A stretch of 6,426 nt of DNA from an uncultured Bacteroidales bacterium (lineage in GTDB: Bacteria; Bacteroidota; Bacteroidia; Bacteroidales; Muribaculaceae). Positions 1 through 6,240 of the stretch are shown one piece after another. The position numbers were made by a program, and so were the translations under genes. The notes under the pieces are model-generated. The model worked only from the letters and a program-made list of their open reading frames with translations, did not search any database and was not told the DNA's origin. The stretch spans positions 1 to 6,426 of the forward strand of contig URNY01000143.1 of the NCBI GenBank assembly GCA_900549375.1, read 5' to 3'. Position 1 is the stretch's first letter; each line of letters begins with the position of its first letter.

Positions 1-14
1 ATTATTTATTAGGA

Positions 15-63
15 AGATATGGTGTATCCATATCTCTTATCAAGAGATGCATAAATCATCTCT
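15..63 (+). promoter_or_regulatory. Leader with three overlapping, mutually exclusive hairpins next to the start codon
   Basis: Three perfect inverted repeats fill the leader of the large gene. Hairpin 1 pairs AGATATGG (15-22) with CCATATCT (28-35) around a 5-nt loop. Hairpin 2 pairs ATCTCTT (32-38) with AAGAGAT (42-48) around a 3-nt loop. Hairpin 3 pairs AGAGATG (43-49) with CATCTCT (57-63) around a 7-nt loop, and its last base touches the ATG at 64. Hairpin 2 shares bases with both others, so hairpins 1+3 and hairpin 2 cannot coexist. Hairpin 3 would hide the ribosome-loading region. No clear Shine-Dalgarno is present and no promoter box was recognised in the 63 bases shown. The repeats are seen directly; an RNA switch or a protein-binding operator is inference. 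Confidence 0.5.
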
Positions 64-3000
64 ATGATATTTAATGAAGTTCTAAATAAATTCAGGGCAG
101 AATCCTTTACTCAGAAGGATAAAGGAACGCAGTTCGAACGACTGATGCGCTCATGGCTGCTTTCCGACCCTCGCTATTCCAACCTCACTGAGGTTTGGAT
201 GTGGGAGGACTTTCCGAGCAAAAAGGATTTCGGAGGCAAAGACACCGGCATTGACCTCGTAGCACGCACCGATACCGGTGAATACTGGGCCATTCAGTGC
301 AAGTGCTACAAAGAGGACGCAATCATCGACAAGCCCGCTGTCGATTCATTCCTTGCCACATCGAGCCGCACCTTCCTCGATGTTGACTCATTGCAGACAA
401 CATCTTTCGCCCGTCGTGTCTGGATTTCAACAACCAACCACTGGGGCACCAACGCCGAGGAAGCAATTCAGAATCAGAATCCGCCGCTTAACCGCGTCGG
501 GCTGGTGGATCTGCAAACATCCCCCGTTGATTGGAAATTGCTTCTCGACGGACTCGAAGGCAAAGATGCGATGCTCCCTGGCAAACAGCCGCGTGAGCAT
601 CAGCTTCGCGCCATGTCTGCCGCTCATACTTATTTCGAGACCCACGACCGAGGCAAACTCATTATGGCCTGCGGCACCGGAAAAACATACACGGCTCTCA
701 AAATCGCCGAAGATATGTTGCCGGACAAAGGACTTGTCCTTTTCCTCGTACCCTCCATTTCGTTGCTTGGTCAGACTCTCAATGCTTGGTGCGCGGACGC
801 AACCAAGCCCATCAAGGGTATCTGCATTTGCTCCGATGCAAAGGCATCACGCAAAATCAAAAGGGACTTCGACGATACACAGGACAGTGCCCTCGACCTC
901 GCGGTCCCGGCCACTACCAACCCCAAGAGCATAGCCCGTCAGCTCAAGCGGTACCGCTCGCACGACGGACTGACCGTTGTGTTCTCCACTTATCAGTCCA
1001 TCGAGGCCATCAAAGCCGCCCAGGACGAAACCCTCAAAGAGACTGGCGGCTCTTATGGTACTTTCGACCTTATCGTGTGCGATGAAGCCCACCGCACAAC
1101 CGGAGTGAAACTCTCCGATAGGGACGAAAGTAATTTTACCAAAATCCACGATGCTTCCTATATCAAGGGCAATAAGCGTCTTTACATGACGGCGACACCT
1201 CGCCTCTATGGTTCCTCGGCTAAAATCAAAGCCTCCGAAAAAGACGCCATCCTCTGTTCGATGGACGATGAGAAACTTTATGGTCAGGAATTTTTCCGTG
1301 TTAACTTTTCCTATGCAGTCGAACACGGATTGCTGACCGACTATAAAGTTTTGGTTCTCACCGTCAACGAGGATGACCTGCCCGGAGATATTCTCAAAGA
1401 CATCAAGGACCCGAACAACACCGAGTTGAATTTTGATGATACCTCAAAACTTATCGGTGTAATCAACGGTCTATCGAAAATAATCCGGGGCGATAACCGC
1501 GTGACTTGGGACAATGACCCCTGCGTCATGCACCGCGCCATCGCCTTCTGCTCGTCAATCGGCAACGCTGCCTCGCCCGGCACCTCGGTCAACACCTCAC
1601 AGGTATTGCCCCGTATATGCGAGAAATACCGCGACACCCTCGACATCGAGGAACGCGACCATGTTGTGGAAGTCTCCGCTCGTCACATCGACGGCTCGAT
1701 GAACTCCCAGACCAGGAACGAACAACTCGCTTGGCTCGCTGAAGACAACATCGGTGAGAACGAATGTCGTGTACTCACCAATGTTCGCTGCCTCTCGGAG
1801 GGTGTCGACGTACCCGCCCTCGATGCAGTCCTGTTCCTTTCCTCCCGCAACTCGCAGGTCGATGTCGTTCAGTCCGTAGGACGTGTGATGCGAAACTTCC
1901 GCAAGGGGCAGCCGGACGAAAAGAAATACGGATATATCATTATCCCTATTGTCGTGCCTTCGGACGTGAAGCCCGAAGACGCACTCGACAATAACGTTTA
2001 CTTCTCGACCGTCTGGAACATCCTCAATGCCCTTCGTTCACACGATGATCATTTCAATGCGGAAGTTCAGAAAATCGCCCTTAATAAAAACAAAGCCTCG
2101 AAAGTCGTTGTCGGTGGTCCCGGCATCGGTCATAATGCTATGACCGACGGCCAGGATTCTCAGGACGCACAGCAAATTGAGAACGCCGAAGTCGCCCGTC
2201 AGCTTGAAATACGTTTTGGCGAAATGCAGTCCGGCATTTACGCAAAACTTGTCGAGAAATGCGGCGACCGCCTCTATTGGGAAAACTGGTCTAAGAAAGT
2301 CGGCTTGATTGCTCGTAAATTCATCGAGCGTATATCTAAACTCGTCGAGAGTGTACCCACTCTCAAATCCGAGTTTAATATCTTCGTCAAGGGATTGCAG
2401 GAAAACCTGAATCCTTCCGTGGACGAAGGTCAAGCCATTGAGATGTTGGCTCAACACCTCATTTCTCAGCCCGTTTTCGATGCGTTGTTCCAAGACTATA
2501 ACTTCGTCAATAACAACGCTGTCAGCCGCTCAATGCACCGCATGATTGAGCAATTGGAGGAAATAGGCGGGTTCCAGAAGGACACCGCCGAACTGGAGCA
2601 GTTCTATGATTCCGTCCGTGTCAATGTCGGTAATATTGATAACCTGGAGGGCAAGCAGACTGTCATCAAGAATCTCTATGAGAAATTCTTCAAAGGCGCT
2701 TTCCCCCTTACGGTTGAAAAACTCGGCATAGTCTATACTCCCGTGAAGTGCGTTGACTTCATCATCCATTCCGTCAACGATATTCTCAAACGAGAATTTA
2801 ATTCCTCTCTCTCGGACGAGAATGTGCATATCATCGACCCGTTCACTGGTACCGGCACATTCATTACCCGCTTGCTCCAATCCGGACTTATCAAGTCCGA
2901 AGACATGGAGCGCAAGTATCTCTCGGAAATCCATTGTAACGAAATTGTCTTGCTTGCCTACTATATTGCCGATGTCAATATAGAAGCCGTGTACCACGAC

Positions 3001-3372
3001 TTAATGAAGCCTGACCATTACGTTAACTATGACGGCATCTGTCTCACAGATACCTTCCAACTCGCAGAGTCGGCACAGCCTTCCTTCTCGCAAGAGTTCT
3101 TCCGCGAAAACTCCGAGGGAGTTCTACGTCAGAAACGTGCGCCAATCCGCGTCATCATTGGCAACCCTCCTTATTCAGTCGGGCAGAAATCAGCCAATGA
3201 TAATGCAGGGAACCTCTCATATCCAATTCTGGATAATCGCATTGCAGATACTTATGTTAGAAGAAGCGACTGTAAACTGAATAGGTCATCCTATGATAGC
3301 TATCTAAAGGCATTTAGATGGGCATCCGATAGAATAGCGATAATAAAGATGGTGGAATTGTTGCCTTTATAA
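64..3372 (+). CDS. Type ISP restriction-modification enzyme, N-terminal part (nuclease, helicase, start of methylase); frameshifted
   Basis: This is the first 1,102 codons of a single-chain Type ISP enzyme (LlaBIII/LlaGI-like), which cuts, translocates along and methylates DNA. Domains in order: an Mrr-like PD-(D/E)XK nuclease at about 20-110 (E25, D64, Q78-C79-K80); RecA-like helicase domains at about 170-640 with Walker A ACGTGKT (202-208), DEAH (340-343), TAT (376-378) and QSVGRVMR (603-610); a helical coupler at about 650-870; and an N6-adenine methylase with motif I DPFTGTGTF (925-933) and motif IV NPPY (1034-1037). ATG 64 is chosen because the family N-terminus follows at once (KGTQFERLM at 20-28). 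After I1091 the frame is lost: the last 11 residues are unrelated to the family and end at TAA 3370. The remainder of the enzyme continues in the next frame. Taken alone this product lacks the end of the methylase and all target recognition, so it is probably inactive. The family call is secure; activity is not. Confidence 0.93.
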   Translation: MIFNEVLNKFRAESFTQKDKGTQFERLMRSWLLSDPRYSNLTEVWMWEDFPSKKDFGGKDTGIDLVARTDTGEYWAIQCKCYKEDAIIDKPAVDSFLATSSRTFLDVDSLQTTSFARRVWISTTNHWGTNAEEAIQNQNPPLNRVGLVDLQTSPVDWKLLLDGLEGKDAMLPGKQPREHQLRAMSAAHTYFETHDRGKLIMACGTGKTYTALKIAEDMLPDKGLVLFLVPSISLLGQTLNAWCADATKPIKGICICSDAKASRKIKRDFDDTQDSALDLAVPATTNPKSIARQLKRYRSHDGLTVVFSTYQSIEAIKAAQDETLKETGGSYGTFDLIVCDEAHRTTGVKLSDRDESNFTKIHDASYIKGNKRLYMTATPRLYGSSAKIKASEKDAILCSMDDEKLYGQEFFRVNFSYAVEHGLLTDYKVLVLTVNEDDLPGDILKDIKDPNNTELNFDDTSKLIGVINGLSKIIRGDNRVTWDNDPCVMHRAIAFCSSIGNAASPGTSVNTSQVLPRICEKYRDTLDIEERDHVVEVSARHIDGSMNSQTRNEQLAWLAEDNIGENECRVLTNVRCLSEGVDVPALDAVLFLSSRNSQVDVVQSVGRVMRNFRKGQPDEKKYGYIIIPIVVPSDVKPEDALDNNVYFSTVWNILNALRSHDDHFNAEVQKIALNKNKASKVVVGGPGIGHNAMTDGQDSQDAQQIENAEVARQLEIRFGEMQSGIYAKLVEKCGDRLYWENWSKKVGLIARKFIERISKLVESVPTLKSEFNIFVKGLQENLNPSVDEGQAIEMLAQHLISQPVFDALFQDYNFVNNNAVSRSMHRMIEQLEEIGGFQKDTAELEQFYDSVRVNVGNIDNLEGKQTVIKNLYEKFFKGAFPLTVEKLGIVYTPVKCVDFIIHSVNDILKREFNSSLSDENVHIIDPFTGTGTFITRLLQSGLIKSEDMERKYLSEIHCNEIVLLAYYIADVNIEAVYHDLMKPDHYVNYDGICLTDTFQLAESAQPSFSQEFFRENSEGVLRQKRAPIRVIIGNPPYSVGQKSANDNAGNLSYPILDNRIADTYVRRSDCKLNRSSYDSYLKAFRWASDRIAIIKMVELLPL
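3334..3372 (+). other. Frameshift point inside the Type ISP gene
   Basis: Family-like sequence runs in one frame up to ASDRI (last codon ATA 3334-3336) and resumes in the -1 frame as DNKDGGIVAFISNGSW, readable from GAT 3339. The downstream frame has been open since 3333. Adding one G next to G3337 would give R-I-G-D-N-K-D-G-G-I with nothing lost, and would make 64-5045 one open frame of 1,660 codons plus stop. The simplest reading is therefore a single-base loss from a GG pair, either a real mutation or a sequencing error. There is no long homopolymer or short tandem repeat here, so ordinary slippage-type phase variation is unlikely. Confidence 0.88.
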
Positions 3373-3428
3373 GCAATGGGTCGTGGCTCGACAGTAAGGC
3401 ACAAGATGGATTTAGAGCATGTCTTGAA

Positions 3429-5045
3429 TTGGAATTTTCGGACATATATGTACTCAATCTTCGTGGCAATCAACGCACAAGCGGCGAATTGTCACGTAAA
3501 GAGGGCGGTAAAATTTTCGGCGGAGGCTCACGCACACCGATAACAATTACTTTCCTCGTTAAGAACCCTGCAAAAGCAGGACAAAAAGCAACCATTCACT
3601 ATCACGATATAGGCGACTACCTAACTCGTGAGCAAAAGCTCAATCTCGTAAAAAAGTTCAAATCTGTTCATGGCCGTTCCATAGATTGGCAAATCATAGA
3701 ACCGACACAGAAACAAGATTGGATTAACCAACGCGATGGACTTTTCGATACTCTTGTTCCTTTGGTTGACAAAGACTCAAAGAAAAACTTACATTCTTTC
3801 TTTGAGTTAACATCAAGAGGAGTAGCCACCAGTAGAGATGCATGGTGTTATAACGCTTCAAAAAATAACCTTGAGAATACGGTTAAGTCTGCAATAGCAT
3901 TTTATAATGATGAAGTTGACAGATTTTCTAATGAGAAAATAAAAAATCCCAATGTTGATGTATTACAATTCATCAACTTAGATTCAACAAAATTCTCATG
4001 GGATAGAGCACAAAAAGAATCCGACCTTCCGAAAGGGAAAAAGTATGAATTTGATAAAGACTCAATTCATACCGTTGCTTACCGTCCATTCTTCAAATTA
4101 TGGGGTTATATGAATCGCAGTCTTAATAACTGCGTCTATAAAATGCCTACGCTCTTTCCAACACCGGATTCTAAAAATTTAGTCATTTGTGCAGCTGGTC
4201 CTGGAGTAACAAAAGATTTTACTTGCTTCATTTCAGATACCGCTATTGATTATGAATTGGCCGGTAAATCTCAATGCTTCCCTCTCTTTTGGTACGAGGA
4301 AAACCAAGTACAGGAACAGAGCCTATTTGACTTCGGCGCCGACTCCTCAGACAAATATATCCGTCATGATGGTATCACTGATTGGATTCTCAAAGAGGTT
4401 CGGAAACGCTTCGGCAATTCCAAAGCGATAACTAAGGAGCATATCTTTTATTACGTTTACGGCATACTTCACTCTCCGCAGTATCGTGAGCGTTTTGCCG
4501 CAGACTTGAAGAAGTCGCTTCCTCGTATCCCCATCGTGGACGATGTTCAGGACTTTATGGCTTTCTACAAAGCCGGTAAAGCCCTTGCGGAACTTCACTT
4601 GAACTACGAACAAGTGCCGCCTTCGCCTGATGTTACCGCCACCATCGCCGATGCGGTCTATAAAGAGCCTACAGATGATGCTCCTTTCGGTTACACCAAA
4701 TATGACCACTACTATGTCGATAAGATGGTGTTCCCGAAAGTCCGGAATGAGGCTGGGAAACTCGTTCCCGACAAATCTCGCATCATCTACAACGGCAACA
4801 TCACCATTGAGAATATTCCGGCTAAAGCCTATGAATATATCGTCAATGGCAAGTCCGCCATCGAATGGATTATGGAACGCTACGCCGTAACCCAGGATTC
4901 CAAATCGTTGATTACAAATGACCCCAACGACTGGAGCAAGGAACACGGCAACCCGACCTACATCTATGACCTCCTTCTGTCGGTCATAAACCTCTCTGTG
5001 CAGACCGTTGACATCGTCAACTCTCTGCCAAAACTCAAACTGTGA
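3429..5045 (+). CDS. Type ISP enzyme, C-terminal part (end of methylase and target-recognition region); split from the N-terminal part
   Basis: This 538-residue frame continues the broken enzyme. Its real homology begins upstream at about 3339. Residues 10-30 hold the conserved block NLRGNQRTSGE followed by SRKEGGKIFG, typical of the second half of Type ISP methylases. Residues about 115-280 form the variable, AT-rich target-recognition stretch. Residues about 290-535 match the conserved C-terminal specificity region, including FGYTKYDHYYVDKMVFPKVR and VNGKSAIEWIMERY. The start at 3429 is TTG with no ribosome-binding site. I find no in-frame ATG or GTG from 3333 until ATG 4110, inside the specificity region, so independent translation is unlikely. 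This is best seen as the distal half of one damaged gene. Its TGA (5043-5045) overlaps the ATG of the next gene by one base, suggesting translational coupling in the intact ancestor. Confidence 0.85.
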   Translation: MEFSDIYVLNLRGNQRTSGELSRKEGGKIFGGGSRTPITITFLVKNPAKAGQKATIHYHDIGDYLTREQKLNLVKKFKSVHGRSIDWQIIEPTQKQDWINQRDGLFDTLVPLVDKDSKKNLHSFFELTSRGVATSRDAWCYNASKNNLENTVKSAIAFYNDEVDRFSNEKIKNPNVDVLQFINLDSTKFSWDRAQKESDLPKGKKYEFDKDSIHTVAYRPFFKLWGYMNRSLNNCVYKMPTLFPTPDSKNLVICAAGPGVTKDFTCFISDTAIDYELAGKSQCFPLFWYEENQVQEQSLFDFGADSSDKYIRHDGITDWILKEVRKRFGNSKAITKEHIFYYVYGILHSPQYRERFAADLKKSLPRIPIVDDVQDFMAFYKAGKALAELHLNYEQVPPSPDVTATIADAVYKEPTDDAPFGYTKYDHYYVDKMVFPKVRNEAGKLVPDKSRIIYNGNITIENIPAKAYEYIVNGKSAIEWIMERYAVTQDSKSLITNDPNDWSKEHGNPTYIYDLLLSVINLSVQTVDIVNSLPKLKL

Positions 5046-5500
5046 TGGATAACGAAGGATGCGGATGTTACGTTGTTTTGTTCGTTATCGGAATAATTGC
5101 GCTTATCGCTTATTCCGTTAGCGACCATACTTCCAGTTCAAGCACTCCGGCGCCGAGCGAGACGCCTGCGTATACTCCGCAGGTGTCAACTCCTTCATAT
5201 ACCCCGGTACCGTCCTACACTCAGCCTTCAACACCTTATGTCGAGCCTCGCAGTTCATCAAGTTCATTCACTCCTGATGACGCTTACGATGAAGGCTACG
5301 ATAACGGATATGAACAGGGCCGGGAGGACGGACGCCGTGGCAGAAGTCATGGATATGGCTATGATGATTCTAATGATTATTACAATCATTACGAAACCAT
5401 GTATTGTGAGGGCTACGAAAGTGGCTATGACGATGGCTATTCATCCGGTCATTCTGAGTATGAGGACAATCAGGAAAACGAAGACGAGGACGATTATTAA
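5045..5500 (+). CDS. Small membrane-anchored Ser/Pro/Tyr-rich protein with two Gly-x-x-x repeat arrays
   Basis: The protein has 151 aa and no family I can name. An acidic, Cys-containing N-terminus (MDNEGCGC) leads into one hydrophobic helix at about 9-25, likely an uncleaved membrane anchor. Residues about 29-77 are a low-complexity Ser/Thr/Pro/Tyr linker with repeated TP and YTP units. Two arrays follow with glycine every fourth residue, mostly as Y-x-x-G: G84, G88, G92, G96 and G123, G127, G131, G135. They resemble in pattern the deca-GX3 motif described for Yae1-type proteins, although homology is not claimed. The last 14 residues are strongly acidic. ATG 5045 shares its A with the stop of the Type ISP gene (TGATG); a GTG at 5042 is a less likely start. 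A structural or scaffold role at the membrane is only a guess. Confidence 0.72.
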   Translation: MDNEGCGCYVVLFVIGIIALIAYSVSDHTSSSSTPAPSETPAYTPQVSTPSYTPVPSYTQPSTPYVEPRSSSSSFTPDDAYDEGYDNGYEQGREDGRRGRSHGYGYDDSNDYYNHYETMYCEGYESGYDDGYSSGHSEYEDNQENEDEDDY

Positions 5501-5514
5501 GCATTGACTATGGC

Positions 5515-5520
5515 AGGAGA
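5515..5520 (+). promoter_or_regulatory. Shine-Dalgarno-like AGGAGA before the two-helix membrane protein
   Basis: AGGAGA lies 4 nt before ATG 5525 and is the only good ribosome-binding site seen in front of a gene here. It supports ATG 5525 over the in-frame ATG 5510. It could be a coincidence of the codons GCA GGA GAA if translation starts at 5510. Confidence 0.4.
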
Positions 5521-5524
5521 AGCA

Positions 5525-6028
5525 ATGGATAATCTTATTTGGAATGACCTTTGGCAAACGGCTCATACTGTCAAAGTATATGCCCTTTGCTGTTCCAAAT
5601 ACGCCAACAAAATGCGTAAGCGTAAACGCTTTTTCGATTGGGCTATTGTCATTGTGCCTTTAGTCGGTGCCGCACTTTTCCCGTTAAGCAAATACTGTAC
5701 CTTAGGCGCTTCGATATTGACGGGAATTGGTGGTATCTTAGAAAAGATTCCACCTCTTGCCACTCAACCTGAGAGTGAATTAAATGAACTCGACAATCTT
5801 CAAACTACATTCAATAAGATATTGACTGAGATCGAAGATAATATTCACTCGTTCAGACTTGATCCCGACGTAAGCGACATTCAGCTGAAAGGATTTCTTA
5901 AAAAGAAGAAAAACCTTTTAGATGAATTTAAGACAAAGATGGATAAACTTGTTAGAAAATCGCCTGACCCCGATATTCTAAACAAAGAAGCAGCCGAATA
6001 CATAACTTCAAAATATATTGTAAATTAA
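5525..6028 (+). CDS. Small two-helix membrane protein with helical cytoplasmic tail, SLATT-like in layout
   Basis: The protein has 167 aa from ATG 5525; ATG 5510 would add five residues. The N-terminal helix contains W6, LW at 9-10 and H14, followed by a basic stretch KMRKRKR (29-35). Two hydrophobic segments at about 37-54 and 60-76, separated by a short turn, form a hairpin. The remaining ~90 residues look helical and charged, with heptad-like stretches at about 83-112 and 120-145. A helix with polar residues, two close membrane segments and a helical tail is the general layout of SLATT-type two-TM proteins, which in other conflict systems are proposed pore-forming effectors. That comparison is by architecture only, and no diagnostic motif was recognised. 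The basic patch before helix 1 suggests the N-terminus and tail are both cytoplasmic. It lies 24 nt after the preceding gene and 12 nt before the first polyproline microprotein. Confidence 0.72.
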   Translation: MDNLIWNDLWQTAHTVKVYALCCSKYANKMRKRKRFFDWAIVIVPLVGAALFPLSKYCTLGASILTGIGGILEKIPPLATQPESELNELDNLQTTFNKILTEIEDNIHSFRLDPDVSDIQLKGFLKKKKNLLDEFKTKMDKLVRKSPDPDILNKEAAEYITSKYIVN

Positions 6029-6040
6029 ATTCTCAATATT

Positions 6041-6166
6041 ATGGCAAACGAAACACCTTCATCGAGTGCAGAGACCATCTCTACAACAAAGCAGGGCGAG
6101 CAACATGCCGAAGTCCCTTCTATTCGATTTGGAACACCACCGCCTCCACCTGTCAAGAAATCATAA
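6041..6166 (+). CDS. 41-aa microprotein with C-terminal polyproline and basic tail
   Basis: The frame starts at ATG 6041, 12 nt after the preceding stop, with an A/T-rich leader and no Shine-Dalgarno. The N-terminal ~22 residues are Ser/Thr/Glu-rich and look disordered. The C-terminus reads EVPSIRFGTPPPPPVKKS. The five-proline run followed by V-K-K is shared in layout with the next microprotein. There is no signal peptide or membrane segment. Its gene order and TAATG overlap with the next frame argue that it is translated. Function is unknown. The proline run plus lysines could bind a partner protein, perhaps the adjacent membrane protein, but this is inference. It is too short for family assignment by eye. 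Confidence 0.55.
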   Translation: MANETPSSSAETISTTKQGEQHAEVPSIRFGTPPPPPVKKS

Positions 6167-6240
6167 TGTCAACCGAAATAAAGAGGGAAATACCCAAGGT
6201 AACGCCGCCACCGCCGCCGCCACCACCTCGCAAAATATGA
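6166..6240 (+). CDS. 24-aa microprotein ending in eight prolines and a basic tail
   Basis: ATG 6166 overlaps the stop of the previous microprotein by one base (TAATG), a sign of coupled translation. The product is short: a charged start (MSTEIKREIPK), then VT, eight prolines and RKI, ending at TGA 6238. The pattern E-[VI]-P ... T-P(5-8) ... [KR]-K-x-stop is the same as in the preceding gene, so the two look like diverged copies or partners. Eight consecutive prolines would be expected to need elongation factor P for efficient translation, which is known for polyproline runs generally. The end may be truncated: one base fewer in the AAAA at 6232-6235 would extend it by ten residues. It could also be a chance frame, given its length. 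Confidence 0.45.
   Translation: MSTEIKREIPKVTPPPPPPPPRKI

Noticed and set aside
847..1326. 159-codon open frame on the minus strand
   Set aside because: It lies wholly opposite the helicase motifs of the Type ISP gene, and its translation has no recognisable domain; it is a by-product of the strong coding bias on the plus strand.
3300..3372. Phase variation by repeat slippage as the cause of the frameshift
   Set aside because: The longest runs near the break are three to four bases and there is no tandem repeat of useful length, so reversible slippage at high frequency is not expected.
4347..4946. 199-codon open frame on the minus strand
   Set aside because: It lies opposite the conserved C-terminal specificity region, whose plus-strand protein is clearly family-like. 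No leader or neighbour supports a minus-strand gene.
5097..5507. 136-codon plus-strand frame overlapping the Gly-repeat protein
   Set aside because: It is a shifted reading of the repetitive gene at 5045-5500, with an Arg/Met/Thr-rich composition typical of an out-of-frame translation.
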